64,000 bases of DNA from an uncultured Thiohalocapsa sp. (GCF_913062725.1 NZ_CAJXWY010000008.1:1-64000), one strand, 5' to 3'. Counted from the first letter of the stretch, positions 1 through 8,822 are shown. Notes: generated from the letters alone by a model not told the origin. Translations and numbers: made by a program.

Positions 1-367
1 ACCCGGCTTGGGTGGAGCGCTGACGTGGGGGATGGACATGGGGGCTTGCGCTGTCAGACGGCGGGGCCGGCGCTCGGAGCATGGCACGACGGTATGGATA
101 GGGTGGATTCTAACCATCCCAAGCGATGCGGGCCAGCGTTTGCGTGTGAAGGGCTTGCCCGTATCCGCGGATGGGAAGGTCACCTGATGCCTGTGCGCCC
201 CGGGCCCGGTCGCCGGGACCGTTGCGATAGCCCGAGTGCATGCCTTCACGACTGCATCCCTGCGGTCGAGACCCCCGCCGTCCGCCACCCAACCTGCTCG
301 AGGTTTGAGCCGGACAATGCTGTGCGCCGGGGATGGTATCGGCTCGCTCGCCACCGACGCGTCAGCA
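1..367. other. Unassigned leading stretch
   Basis: No recognisable gene. Several overlapping open frames exist on both strands, but they are Arg/Pro/Ala-rich, show no family motif and look like chance frames in G+C-rich DNA. The neighbouring minus-strand LEA14-like gene ends at its right edge, so it may hold that gene's 3' untranslated region. No clear terminator hairpin was seen. Confidence 0.4.
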
Positions 368-841
368 TCAACGCAGTGACGCCGCGAGTCGCAGCAGCCC
401 CTTCAGATCGATCTCGCCGCTGTGGCGGTAGCCCAGCCGCAGCGGCGGCAGAACCGTCACGGTGCCCTCCAGGCGATAGCGCCAGGGCTGCGGCATGAGC
501 GCGAGCCCGGGGAGCGTGCGGGCCAGGTGGCGGGCATCGGCGCTGATCAGCGCCTCCATTGCGGCTTCGCCGTGGGCGGGCACGCGGCGCCGGAGTGTGC
601 CTTCGCCCGATGCGATGGGCCGTTCTTCCAGCCAGAGGCGGTAGGTCATGGACAACACCGGCAGTGGCAGGGGGTTGGGGTTCTGTACGCTGAGTCCAAC
701 CCGCAGGCGCTGCTCGCCGGCGGTGAGCTGGTCTGGGCGCACGGCGGTGAGCTTGACGTCCGGGGGCTTTAGCTGGCGCATCAGCCACACTACTGCCGCG
801 GTCAGCAACAGCGCGGCGGCGACCAACAGCCAGCTCAGCAT
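368..841 (-). CDS. LEA14-like (WHy domain) membrane-anchored protein
   Basis: A 157-residue protein with one N-terminal hydrophobic segment (about residues 3-21), which acts as a signal anchor or uncleaved signal. It is followed by a beta-rich domain resembling the LEA type 2/WHy fold. The asparagine-proline signature sits at about residues 54-62 (NPNPLPLPV), as in bacterial WHy proteins. These proteins are linked to desiccation and osmotic stress and are probably exported to the periplasmic side of the membrane; no enzymatic role is expected. It is transcribed divergently from the RND efflux operon. The start is the ATG directly before the hydrophobic segment. The family call is fairly safe from the NPN motif and length; the physiological role is inferred. 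Confidence 0.75.
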   Translation of the reverse strand: MLSWLLVAAALLLTAAVVWLMRQLKPPDVKLTAVRPDQLTAGEQRLRVGLSVQNPNPLPLPVLSMTYRLWLEERPIASGEGTLRRRVPAHGEAAMEALISADARHLARTLPGLALMPQPWRYRLEGTVTVLPPLRLGYRHSGEIDLKGLLRLAASLR

Positions 842-862
842 CCCGGTGACCCGCCAGCGGCT

Positions 863-979
863 TCAGACCGAGACATGCAGCGGCGCCCCGGGTGCCGACT
901 GCGCCTGTGCCAGTCTGCGCAGCAGCCACTTGGTGATCCTGAGCACCGGGACGATTGTCACCGCGGCGGTGATCGTCAT
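863..979 (-). CDS. Possible 38-residue membrane peptide
   Basis: A short ORF just upstream of the LEA14-like gene, on the same strand and ending 21 bp before it. The predicted peptide has a hydrophobic first half (MTITAAVTIVPVL) followed by a basic stretch (KWLLRRLAQ). I recognise no family. The frame stays open further upstream, but that part is Pro/Ser/Arg-rich and unlike a protein. It could be a leader peptide or a chance frame; the evidence is only position and composition. Confidence 0.25.
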   Translation of the reverse strand: MTITAAVTIVPVLRITKWLLRRLAQAQSAPGAPLHVSV

Positions 980-1249
980 CTTAGCCGCCGCCGGTGAGCC
1001 GGCTCGCATGGCCGTCGGTCCGGATGGTTTCGCGCTGCGCGGCGAGGATGGCCCGGGGCGAGATCGCATCTCCCCGCGGCAGTGCGTTGCCGCCGTGTGG
1101 TTCCGGTCGGGTGGTGGCTTCGGCGCCGCGACCGCGCCGGGGTTCGGCTACTGTAGACATGCTGTCGCAGTCTATAGGATGTCTGCCTGGGCCGACGCTG
1201 CGCTGGATCATGGCGCTCCGCCCCAAAGCCTCTAAGGTCAGTGGAAGAT
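980..1249. other. Intergenic region between LEA14-like gene and RND operon
   Basis: No gene is supported here. Open frames on both strands are short and low in complexity. It probably contains the promoter for the minus-strand LEA14-like gene, but I could not pick out convincing boxes. Confidence 0.4.
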
Positions 1250-1292
1250 TTGCCGGATCAATGAATTATTCAGTATATTAGAGAAATCTAAT
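1250..1292 (+). promoter_or_regulatory. Candidate sigma-70 promoter with overlapping dyad operator
   Basis: An AT-rich island in otherwise G+C-rich DNA just before the adaptor gene. TTGCCG (1250-1255) and TATATT (1274-1279) are separated by 18 bp, as in a sigma-70 promoter. A perfect 6-bp inverted repeat with a 4-nt centre, ATTAGAGAAATCTAAT (1277-1292), overlaps the -10 box, a typical repressor geometry (ArsR, MarR and TetR families use such dyads). No regulator gene lies alongside, so the regulator is unknown. Motif matching was by eye. Confidence 0.5.
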
Positions 1293-1312
1293 CTTTAAGG
1301 GAAAACGCGATC

Positions 1313-2428
1313 ATGAGTCCGCGACCATACACATCAGGCCTGCTGGCGTTGCTGGCGCTCGTCGTCGGGCCGGCGGCGCACGCCGCCGGCGATACGCCGC
1401 CGGCCACCGCCGCAGCCAGCCTCGAGACCGCACAAATCAGCCATCGCACCGTGCCGCGGGAGTATCGCCTCGACGGTGTCGTCGAGGCGGTGAACCGCAC
1501 CACGGTCTCCGCTCAGACCCAGGGTCAGGTGGAAGAGATTCTCTACGACGTGGACGACTTCGTGCGCAAGGGCGAGATCGTTGTACGCCTGCGCGACAAC
1601 GAGCACCGTGCACGCGTCGCCCAGGCCGCCGCAGAGCTCAAGTCGGCGACGGCGGAGCTGACGCGCGCCGAGGACGAATTTGCCCGGATCGAGGGCCTCT
1701 ACGAGACCAAGAACGTCTCCGAATCCGACATGGATCGGGCCGAGGCGGAGCTGGCGAGCGCCGAGGCCCGGCTCGACGCGGCCCGGGCGACCCTGGAACA
1801 GGCCGAGGAGCAGCTCGAGTATACCCGCATCCGCGCCCCGTATTCCGGCATCGTCATCAATCGCCACGTGGAGCCGGGTGAGATTGCGAGCCCGGGCCAG
1901 CCGGTGATGACCGGCATTTCGCTGGAGCAGCTGCGGGTCACGGTGGATGTGCCGCAGAGCGTGATCCCGGCGGTGCGCCAGATTGGTGAGGTAAACGTCT
2001 ACCTCCCCAGCGGCGATGCGGTGAGTGCTGTGGTGCAGCCGGAGCGCATCACCGTTTTCCCATACGCCGACATGGGCTCCAACACGTTCAGGGTGCGGCT
2101 GGATCTGGCCGACCGTCTGCAGGACCTGTTTCCGGGCATGTTCGTCAAGACGGGCTTCGTCACCGGCAAGAAGGAAGAGCTGATGGTGCCTGAGGATGCC
2201 GTGGTGTATCGCTCCGAGGTCACCGGCGTCTATGTGGTGGACGCCGATGCTCAGGTGCACTTCCGCCAGATCCGCGTCGGCCGCAAGCATGGTGAGGCGC
2301 TGGTGGTGCTCTCGGGCTTGACGCCGGATGAGCGCGTTGCGCTCGATCCCATCGCCGCCGGTGTCGCGCTGAAGGCCCAGGCGCGGGCACGGGCCGACGC
2401 ACGGGCGGAGGCTGAGCAGGATGGCTGA
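1313..2428 (+). CDS. RND efflux periplasmic adaptor (membrane fusion protein)
   Basis: A 371-residue HlyD/AcrA-type adaptor that would link an inner-membrane RND pump to an outer-membrane channel. There is an N-terminal signal sequence (about residues 9-25, ending AHAAG). The first lipoyl half (about 60-95) has the QTQGQVEEILYDVDDFVRKG pattern. An Ala/Glu-rich coiled-coil hairpin (about 95-165) is followed by the second lipoyl half with YTRIRAPYSGIV, then beta-barrel and membrane-proximal domains. The start ATG follows an AAGGG-type ribosome-binding site. Its stop overlaps the start of the permease gene by 8 bp, so the two are co-transcribed. No outer-membrane partner gene is nearby; a TolC-like protein encoded elsewhere would be needed. 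Substrate unknown. Confidence 0.92.
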   Translation: MSPRPYTSGLLALLALVVGPAAHAAGDTPPATAAASLETAQISHRTVPREYRLDGVVEAVNRTTVSAQTQGQVEEILYDVDDFVRKGEIVVRLRDNEHRARVAQAAAELKSATAELTRAEDEFARIEGLYETKNVSESDMDRAEAELASAEARLDAARATLEQAEEQLEYTRIRAPYSGIVINRHVEPGEIASPGQPVMTGISLEQLRVTVDVPQSVIPAVRQIGEVNVYLPSGDAVSAVVQPERITVFPYADMGSNTFRVRLDLADRLQDLFPGMFVKTGFVTGKKEELMVPEDAVVYRSEVTGVYVVDADAQVHFRQIRVGRKHGEALVVLSGLTPDERVALDPIAAGVALKAQARARADARAEAEQDG

Positions 2429-5400
2429 CACCGACACCCGCAACGGCGCCGACAGGGACGCCGACGGTGGCGCCGGTGGCGGGCTCGGTCTCTCCGGGCG
2501 CGTCGCCGCGTACTTTCAGAACACCGAGATCACGCCGCTGCTGGCGCTGGTGGGCCTGCTGCTCGGTCTCTTCGCGATCCTGATCACGCCGCGCGAAGAG
2601 GAGCCGCAGATCAACGTCACCTTCGCCGACGTGTTTATTCCGTTCCCCGGGGCATCGGCCACGGAGGTGGAGCATCTCATCGCCGGCCCCGCCGAGCAGG
2701 TGCTCTCCGAGATCAAGGGCGTGAAGCACATCTACAGCGTCTCGCGGCCGGGCATGGCCGTGGTGACGGTGCAGTTCCGCGTCGGCGAGGATCGCACCGA
2801 CGCCATTGTGCGCCTGCACAGCAAGGTCATGTCCAATGAGGACTGGCTGCCGCCGAACCTCGGCGTGGGGCAGCCCATCATCAAGCCCAAGGGCATCGAC
2901 GACGTGCCCATTCTCACCGCCACCCTCTGGTCCAGGGATCAGGCCGTCGGCGCCTATGAGCTTGGCAAGGTGGCCCACGCCATCGAGCAGGAGATCAAGC
3001 GCGTCGACGGTACCCGCGACGTCTACACCATCGGCGTGCCCGAGCAGGTGGTCCGCGTCATGCTGGACCCGCAGGCCCTCGTCGCCTACGGCATCGATAT
3101 CACCGATCTGCGCCGGGCGCTGCAGGCCAGCAACGCCATCCGCGACGACATTGGCGTGGTGGCCGACAACCACGAGGTGCTGGTGCAGGCCGGTACCTTC
3201 CTCACCGACCCCGAAGACATCGGCGAGCTGGTGGTGGGCCTGCATGGCGGCCGGCCCGTGTATCTGCGCGACGTCGCCCGGGTGGTGCGCGGCCCGGAGG
3301 AGCCCGAGACCTACGTCTGGATGGGGATGGGGCCCGGAGCCGCCCACGGCGCGGCCGGCCAGGCCCGGAGCGATCCCGACGGATGTGCGCTCGCCATGGG
3401 CTGTGCGACGCCGGCGGTGACCATCGCCGTGGCCAAGAAGGAGGGCGAGAACGCGGTGGACATCGCCGCGCGCGTGGTCGAGCGCTTCGCTCAGCTGCAG
3501 GGCACCTTCATCCCCGAGGGCGTCGAGGTCAGCATCACCCGTAACTACGGCGAAACCGCCGACGCCAAGGCCAAGAAGCTCATCACCAAGCTGGCATTTG
3601 CGACTCTCAGCGTGGTGCTGCTGGTGCTCCTGGCCCTCGGCTGGCGCGAGGCCGTCATCGTCGGCGCGGCGGTGATCGTCACCTTGGCGCTGACGCTCTT
3701 TGCGAGCTGGGCCTATGGCTTCACGCTGAACCGGGTGTCGTTGTTCGCGCTCATTTTCTCCATCGGTATCCTCGTCGACGACGCCATCGTGGTGGTGGAG
3801 AACATCCATCGGCACATGGCGCTGTGGCCGCGCCGGAAGCTGCTCGCGCTCATGCCCGGCGCCGTGGACGAGGTGGGCAGCCCCACCATCCTGGCCACCT
3901 TCACCGTCATCGCCGCCCTGCTGCCCATGGCCTTCGTGACAGGACTGATGGGGCCATACATGAGCCCCATCCCCATCAATGCCTCCATGGGCATGCTGAT
4001 CTCGCTGGTGGTGGCCTTCGTGTTCACGCCCTGGATGAGCAACTTCCTGCTCGGCAAGCGGCATGATGCCGCGGTGGCCGCGGGTGGGTCCGCGCACGGA
4101 CACCAGGCGGAGGGCGGCAGCGCGTTCCTCGGGCGCCTGTTCCATACCCTCATCGGCCCCTTTCTTGCGGGTGGCCGCGGTCAGCTGAACCGCTGGCTGC
4201 TATTGGCCGGCGTGCTGCTGCTCATCGCCGGCTCGCTGCTGCTGGCGGTGAACCGGGTGGTCATCCTCAAGATGCTGCCCTTCGACAACAAGAGCGAGCT
4301 GCAGGTGGTGCTGGACATGCCCGAGGGCACCAGCCTGGAGCAGACCGCCCGGGTGCTCGGCGAGATGGGGCGCTATTTGAGCGGCGTCCCGGAAGTGGCC
4401 GACTACCAGGTTTACGCCGGCACCGCCGCGCCCATCAATTTCAACGGGCTGGTGCGCCAATACTACCTGCGCGAGGGACCGCACCTGGGCGATATCCAGG
4501 TGAATCTGGTGGACAAGCACCATCGCGACGACAAGAGCCACAAGATCGCGCTCGGCCTGCGCGAGCCCTTGCAAGCCATCGCCCGCCGGTACGACGGCAA
4601 CGCCAAGATCGTCGAGATTCCACCGGGCCCGCCGGTGCTCTCGCCGCTGGTGGCCGAGGTCTATGGGATCGACTACGACGGCCAGATCGAGATCGCCAAA
4701 CAGGTGCGCGCGGTGTTCGCCGACACGGCGGATATCGTCGACATCGACGACTCCGTTGAATATCCGTCGGAGAAGGTGCTCGTGGTCGTCGACCGCGCCA
4801 AGGCGGCGCGCCTGGGTGTTGAGCAGGCCAGCGTCGCGCAGGCGCTCGCCACCGTGCTGGAAGGCGAGGACATGAGCTTCCTGCACGGCGCCAATGTGAA
4901 ATACGCCGTGCCCATTCGCGTGGAATACGCCGCCGCCGATAAAGCCGACCTGGAGCAGGTGCTGGCGCTGCGGGTGCGCTCCAGGGGTGGGCAGCTGGTG
5001 CCGCTGTCGGAGATCGTCGACGTGGTGGAGACCACCCGCGCCCACAGCATTTACCACAAGGACCTGCTGCCCGTGGTCTATGTCACCGGCGACATGGCCG
5101 GCCCCATCGACAGCCCCCTGTATGGCCTGTTCGACATCGCCGGCCGGCTCGGCGACGACCTGGGCTTGGCGCAGTGGTATGTGCAGCAGCCGGAGAACCC
5201 CTATGAGTTCAGCGTCAAATGGGATGGCGAGTGGCAGATCACCTACGAGACCTTCCGGGACATGGGAATCGCCTACGGCGTCGGGCTGATCCTGATCTAC
5301 CTGTTGGTGGTCGCCCAGTTCCGCAGCTACCTGGTGCCGCTGGTGATCATGGCGCCCATCCCGCTCACCCTCATCGGCATCATGCCGGGGCACGCTCTGC

Positions 5401-5756
5401 TCGGTGCGCAATTCACCGCCACCAGCATGATCGGCATGATCGCCCTCGCCGGCATCATCGTGCGCAATTCCATCCTGCTGGTGGACTTCATCAACCAGCA
5501 GGTGCGAGCGGGCAGGAGTCTGGAGCAGGCGGTGGTGGACGCTGCCATCGTCCGTGCCAAGCCCATTGCGCTGACCGCCGTCGCCGCCATGGCCGGCGCG
5601 GTGTTCATCCTCGATGACCCGATCTTCTCGGGGCTCGCGGTGTCGTTGCTGTTCGGCCTGTTCGTCTCCACGGCGCTGACGCTGGTGGTGATTCCCGTGG
5701 TGTACTACGGGGTCATGCGAAAGCGGGTGGCGTGGATTCGTACGGCGACGGGGTGA
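2421..5756 (+). CDS. RND family efflux permease
   Basis: A 1111-residue inner-membrane proton antiporter of the HAE-RND type, close in character to the large family annotated as AcrB/CusA-like transporters. A first membrane helix lies near residues 35-55. The large periplasmic PN/PC domains carry the PQINVTFADV and FPGASATEVE segments. The TM4 motif GILVDDAIVVVENI holds the paired aspartates of the proton relay (about D453/D454), and a second membrane block follows after about residue 950. Length is normal for the family. Translation is coupled to the adaptor gene by an 8-bp overlap. A His/Gly/Ala-rich loop between the two halves (about residues 545-565) is less conserved. Substrate cannot be told from sequence; the heavy-metal (CusA) signature methionines were not evident. 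Confidence 0.93.
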   Translation: MADTDTRNGADRDADGGAGGGLGLSGRVAAYFQNTEITPLLALVGLLLGLFAILITPREEEPQINVTFADVFIPFPGASATEVEHLIAGPAEQVLSEIKGVKHIYSVSRPGMAVVTVQFRVGEDRTDAIVRLHSKVMSNEDWLPPNLGVGQPIIKPKGIDDVPILTATLWSRDQAVGAYELGKVAHAIEQEIKRVDGTRDVYTIGVPEQVVRVMLDPQALVAYGIDITDLRRALQASNAIRDDIGVVADNHEVLVQAGTFLTDPEDIGELVVGLHGGRPVYLRDVARVVRGPEEPETYVWMGMGPGAAHGAAGQARSDPDGCALAMGCATPAVTIAVAKKEGENAVDIAARVVERFAQLQGTFIPEGVEVSITRNYGETADAKAKKLITKLAFATLSVVLLVLLALGWREAVIVGAAVIVTLALTLFASWAYGFTLNRVSLFALIFSIGILVDDAIVVVENIHRHMALWPRRKLLALMPGAVDEVGSPTILATFTVIAALLPMAFVTGLMGPYMSPIPINASMGMLISLVVAFVFTPWMSNFLLGKRHDAAVAAGGSAHGHQAEGGSAFLGRLFHTLIGPFLAGGRGQLNRWLLLAGVLLLIAGSLLLAVNRVVILKMLPFDNKSELQVVLDMPEGTSLEQTARVLGEMGRYLSGVPEVADYQVYAGTAAPINFNGLVRQYYLREGPHLGDIQVNLVDKHHRDDKSHKIALGLREPLQAIARRYDGNAKIVEIPPGPPVLSPLVAEVYGIDYDGQIEIAKQVRAVFADTADIVDIDDSVEYPSEKVLVVVDRAKAARLGVEQASVAQALATVLEGEDMSFLHGANVKYAVPIRVEYAAADKADLEQVLALRVRSRGGQLVPLSEIVDVVETTRAHSIYHKDLLPVVYVTGDMAGPIDSPLYGLFDIAGRLGDDLGLAQWYVQQPENPYEFSVKWDGEWQITYETFRDMGIAYGVGLILIYLLVVAQFRSYLVPLVIMAPIPLTLIGIMPGHALLGAQFTATSMIGMIALAGIIVRNSILLVDFINQQVRAGRSLEQAVVDAAIVRAKPIALTAVAAMAGAVFILDDPIFSGLAVSLLFGLFVSTALTLVVIPVVYYGVMRKRVAWIRTATG

Positions 5757-5780
5757 GGTGCGGTTGAAAGAATAAAAGAA

Positions 5781-5866
5781 TAGGAAATCCAAGCCACCCC
5801 GGGCATCCAGATTGGCCCGGGGAGGGAGGTGATCGGGGTCGGGGTGCGGGTCGCGCGGTCAACGCC
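5781..5866. repeat. Hairpin-bearing direct repeat, copy A
   Basis: About 86 bp that recur with high identity 2.4 kb downstream (copy B). Shared blocks include TAGGAAATCCAAGCCACC, TCCAGATTGG and CGGTCAACGCCC. This copy contains a perfect 8-bp stem, CCCCGGGC/GCCCGGGG (5797-5804 and 5815-5822), with a 10-nt loop. It begins about 25 bp after the RND permease stop, so the hairpin may also affect that operon's 3' end, although no T-tract follows on the plus strand. Confidence 0.8.
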
Positions 5867-5985
5867 CTGTTTGGTCCCGGATGATTCCTGGCCCCGCAGG
5901 AGCTATCCTCTGTTCCTGGCCAGGGGCGCTCTTGAGCGTGAAGCCCGTCATCGGCCATCCCCTCTGACCGGAGCCCGGAGCCACG

Positions 5986-6501
5986 ATGCACGTCCGACTG
6001 CACCAGAACGCGCGTACGACGCCCGCCACGCGGCGCGAGATGCAAGACTCCACCCTGCCCACGGCGACCCTGGCGCGTCAGTACAACGTCAGCGAGGAGA
6101 CGGTGCGCAAGTGGCGCAACCGCGCCGATGTGCAGGACGCCTCGCATTGCCCGCAGCGGCTGCAGACGACGCTCACCACGGCCCAGGAGGCGGTGGTGGT
6201 GGAACTGCGCAAGACGGCGCTGCTCCCGCTCGACGACCTGCTCGCCGTCGTCCACGAGTTCATCAACCCCGCCGTCTCGCGCTCCGGACTCGAGCGCTGC
6301 CTGCGCCGCCACGGCGTCTCGCGCCTGGCCGCTGTGCGCCCAAAGGACGAGCAGCCGACAACGCCCGCCAAGGGCTTCAAGGACGACGCACCGGGCTTCG
6401 TGCACATGGATGTGAAGGTCCTGCCGCAGATGGCCGACGAGGACAAACGCACGTATCTGTTCGTCGCCATCGACCGCGCCACCCCTAAGCGACCCTGGTA
6501 A
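5986..6501 (+). pseudogene. IS481-type transposase, 3'-truncated
   Basis: The first 171 residues of an IS481/IS3-like DDE transposase. An N-terminal helix-turn-helix (TLARQYNVSEETVRKWRNR, about residues 23-42) leads into the start of the integrase core. The first catalytic aspartate is in HMDVKVLP (about 138) and FVAIDRAT follows. The frame then diverges into a short unrelated tail (PKRPW) and stops, so the remaining catalytic residues and about half of the protein are missing. No complete terminal inverted repeats were found. It lies between the two direct-repeat copies with the AAA ATPase gene, which points to an insertion hot spot. It cannot be active as encoded. Confidence 0.8.
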
Positions 6502-6542
6502 TCTGCCGGGACCGGACAATTAGCCGCAGGTGATTGTGTCGC

Positions 6543-8120
6543 TCAGGCACGAATCACCCGAATCGGCCGACCGGCTGGGCTGCTGGCCTCCTCGACCCGG
6601 GAGCGTGCCTCAATCGGCGGCTGCCCGGCGCGGCGGTCGAAAATCACTAGCCAGCCGGTGTCCAAACCCAGTCCGTTCAGGTAGCCATCGAGCTGGGTCA
6701 GACCCTCCGTGATCGGATCGGGGCGTCCGTCGCGCCAGACTTTGAGTTCGATACCGAGGGTGACCGAGCCATAGCGCAGGCACAAATCCATGCGACCGGC
6801 GCCGATGGCGTATTCCCGTTCCAGGGTGCCGCCGCCGTTGACGACGCGATGCAGATAGGCCATCAGCACCAGATGCGGGGCGATCTCATGATAGGGCGCG
6901 CTGCCGAGCAGCGGCTCGCCATGCTGGCGCCAGAAGGCGAGAAATGCGTCCAGCAACAGGCTAGGATCAAGCTGGCCTTGGGTGTCGAGCCAGGTGGGGG
7001 CGATTTGGGGCAAAGAGGCCTGAGGGACCTCGGCGAGTGTGCGGGGCAGAACCTCCCGATAGATGGGATTGGCGATTTCAATGCCGCCACCACCCTGTTG
7101 GCGTAACAATCCGAGGTCAATGAGGTATTCGAGGTCTTCCAGCGGAAGCTGGCCAAGGGCTTCTCCCGCCAGCATCGGCTCGATGATGCGTCGCACGCGC
7201 TCCTCGCTCAATTTGTCGGCAAGCTGGTCGAGATGGGTGACGCGGTTGCGGATCAAATCCTCCTTGGCCGCGTCGATCATGGCCAGGGTGATGGGTTGGG
7301 AGCGGTCGCGCCCCTCACGCCGTTCGAAGCAGGCCTGATAAGCCAGCGCATTGATCAGCCAGGGCTGGCCCTGGGTCAGCTCCCAGACCCGCGTGAGCGC
7401 CTCGGACGTGAAGACTTGGCCGGTCTCCGCGCTGTGCTCGGCAAGCAATGCGCGGGCTTCGGCCAGGGAGAAATCGCCCAGGCGCAGCGACTTGGCGCGC
7501 ACGTTAAAGGCACTGCCGCCGGTGATGGGCTCGGGCTCGGAACGGGCGTGAATGCGATAATCGCGAATGTCGCGCACCCCGCAGAGCACGACGCTTTGCG
7601 GGAAGGGCAACCCCGGGCGTTGGGTGTAGCCGGTGCGCAGCTGCCGCAGCAGGGAGACCAGGGTGTCGCCGATCAGCGCATCGACCTCGTCGAGCAGCAG
7701 GACCAGCGGGTGCTCGGCCGCGGCGCTCCAGCGGGTCAGCAGGTCGGTCAGCACGCCGTCCGCGCCCCGTCGCGCGAAGCCCTGGTCGATCCAGTCAAAC
7801 AGCCGCTCCTCGCCGAGAATGCCCTGCGCCGAAGCACCGATGGCGCCGCAGATGGTGCGCATGCCCCGCGAGACATCCTGCCGCGCCGTTTGTGCGGTCT
7901 CGATATTGACGTAAAGCGCCTGATAGTCAGACCCGCGGTTTAGATGCTCCATCAGCGCGAGCAAACAACTGGTCTTGCCCGTCTGGCGCGGCGCATGCAG
8001 CAGGAAATACTTCTTGCGCGCGATCAGCGTCAGGATCTCATCGAGATCCCAGCGCGACAGCGGCGGCAGGCAGTAATGCTCCTCGCAGTGGACAGGGCCT
8101 TCGGTATTGAAAAAGCGCAT
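6543..8120 (-). CDS. AAA ATPase with C-terminal PD-(D/E)XK nuclease-like domain
   Basis: A 525-residue protein of the AAA-ATPase-like/PD-(D/E)XK class. The P-loop is APRQTGKT (residues 43-50). Walker B is LVLLLDEVD (139-147), with arginine-rich sensor positions after it, then a winged-helix-like region (about 280-345). The C-terminal domain carries RMDLCLR (D445), IELK (E458, K460) and a following glutamine (Q477), which fits a PD-(D/E)XK nuclease core. I chose the ATG giving MRFFNTEG because family members begin this way; an upstream in-frame extension would read through the direct repeat. Similar genes are scattered and often multicopy in Chromatiales and Bacteroidetes. Function is uncharacterised; mobile-element, DNA-processing or defence roles are possible. 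No partner gene is present. Confidence 0.82.
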   Translation of the reverse strand: MRFFNTEGPVHCEEHYCLPPLSRWDLDEILTLIARKKYFLLHAPRQTGKTSCLLALMEHLNRGSDYQALYVNIETAQTARQDVSRGMRTICGAIGASAQGILGEERLFDWIDQGFARRGADGVLTDLLTRWSAAAEHPLVLLLDEVDALIGDTLVSLLRQLRTGYTQRPGLPFPQSVVLCGVRDIRDYRIHARSEPEPITGGSAFNVRAKSLRLGDFSLAEARALLAEHSAETGQVFTSEALTRVWELTQGQPWLINALAYQACFERREGRDRSQPITLAMIDAAKEDLIRNRVTHLDQLADKLSEERVRRIIEPMLAGEALGQLPLEDLEYLIDLGLLRQQGGGGIEIANPIYREVLPRTLAEVPQASLPQIAPTWLDTQGQLDPSLLLDAFLAFWRQHGEPLLGSAPYHEIAPHLVLMAYLHRVVNGGGTLEREYAIGAGRMDLCLRYGSVTLGIELKVWRDGRPDPITEGLTQLDGYLNGLGLDTGWLVIFDRRAGQPPIEARSRVEEASSPAGRPIRVIRA

Positions 8121-8200
8121 GGTTTGGCAAGCCCTTGGCGGCGGAATCGAGTCCAACAAGGATAACAGCGACCCGCCCGAGCGCATCCGAAACCGAAGGA

Positions 8201-8280
8201 TAGGAAATCCAAGCCACCCTGGGCGTCCAGATTGGCCGGGGGGGAGAAGTTGTCGGGGCTGGGGTGCGCGGTCAACGCCC
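8201..8280. repeat. Hairpin-bearing direct repeat, copy B
   Basis: The second copy of the repeat found after the RND operon, in the same orientation and about 2420 bp away. The match begins TAGGAAATCCAAGCCACC and ends CGGTCAACGCCC, with a 6-bp deletion and scattered changes. The stem is imperfect here (CCTGGGC against GCCGGGG). It lies just upstream of the minus-strand AAA ATPase gene and could include part of its promoter region. Confidence 0.8.
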
Positions 8281-8414
8281 AACTGCGGGGCTCACGGACG
8301 TCGCGCGCGGTGCAGGCGCCCGCGTCCCGGGGATGCTGGGGGGAGCATCTGCGGCGCAGCGTGCCGCCGGGCGCGCAGGGGGCCACACCGTTGCCCGCGG
8401 GAGAGACACGGCGG

Positions 8415-8822
8415 CTACCAGGAGACGCGCTGATCGAGCGCGAACCCGGGCTCGGGTTGTTTGAGGAGGTCCCCGTCCGGCATTGGCTCGGGAGCATCGT
8501 CCCGGGCGGGCGGTCCGCGTGCGGGCGGGATCAGAGGCGGACGCGGTGGCTCACCGGGAGCCGAGAGGATCTGCTCGACGGGCGCGGCCGCGGTGACGAA
8601 GGCGATGAGGCGCAGGTCTGCGCCGCCGTTGGGGCAGAGCAGCGGCGGCGACCCGAACAGCCGGGCCAGCAGCATGGCCCAGAGGTAGCGTGCCGGGGAG
8701 CGCGTCTTGGAGGCCGGCGTTGGAGGCGGTGAACCGACCGCGTTCGGCGCGCCGGTTGCGTCCGCCACCTCAGGTCCGAAGGCGATGGCAGCCGCCCGCA
8801 GGGGCGCGTTTGGCGCGAGCAC
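8415..8822 (-). pseudogene. IS91-type transposase remnant (C-terminal end)
   Basis: The translated minus strand resembles the C-terminal end of IS91/IS801-type rolling-circle (Y2) transposases. LAPNAPLRAA is followed by a degenerate spacer, then SPARYLWAMLLARLF, LLCPNGGADLRLIAF and a Pro-rich tail ending FALDQRVSW. In intact members these segments close a protein of roughly 400-500 residues; the catalytic HUH and tyrosine regions are absent. Upstream frames (to about 8890) are broken and contain only fragments. The characteristic cysteine pair near LLCPxCG has lost its second Cys (Asn/Gly instead). This is therefore a decayed relic. Confidence 0.7.

Noticed and set aside
246-929. Long minus-strand frame over the LEA14-like gene
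   Set aside because: It is Arg/Pro/Ala-rich with no motif and overlaps a gene with a clear WHy domain; it is a shadow frame.
2220-4145. Very long minus-strand frame opposite the RND permease
   Set aside because: His/Gly/Asp-rich mirror of the permease coding strand, no ribosome-binding site, no motif.
4200-5792. Minus-strand frame opposite the 3' half of the RND permease
   Set aside because: Low-complexity antisense shadow of a conserved gene.
5873-6513. GGTCCCGG and CCGGGACC flanking the IS481 fragment as terminal inverted repeats
   Set aside because: Only 8 bp match, in G+C-rich DNA, and without a target duplication; too weak to call the ends of an element.
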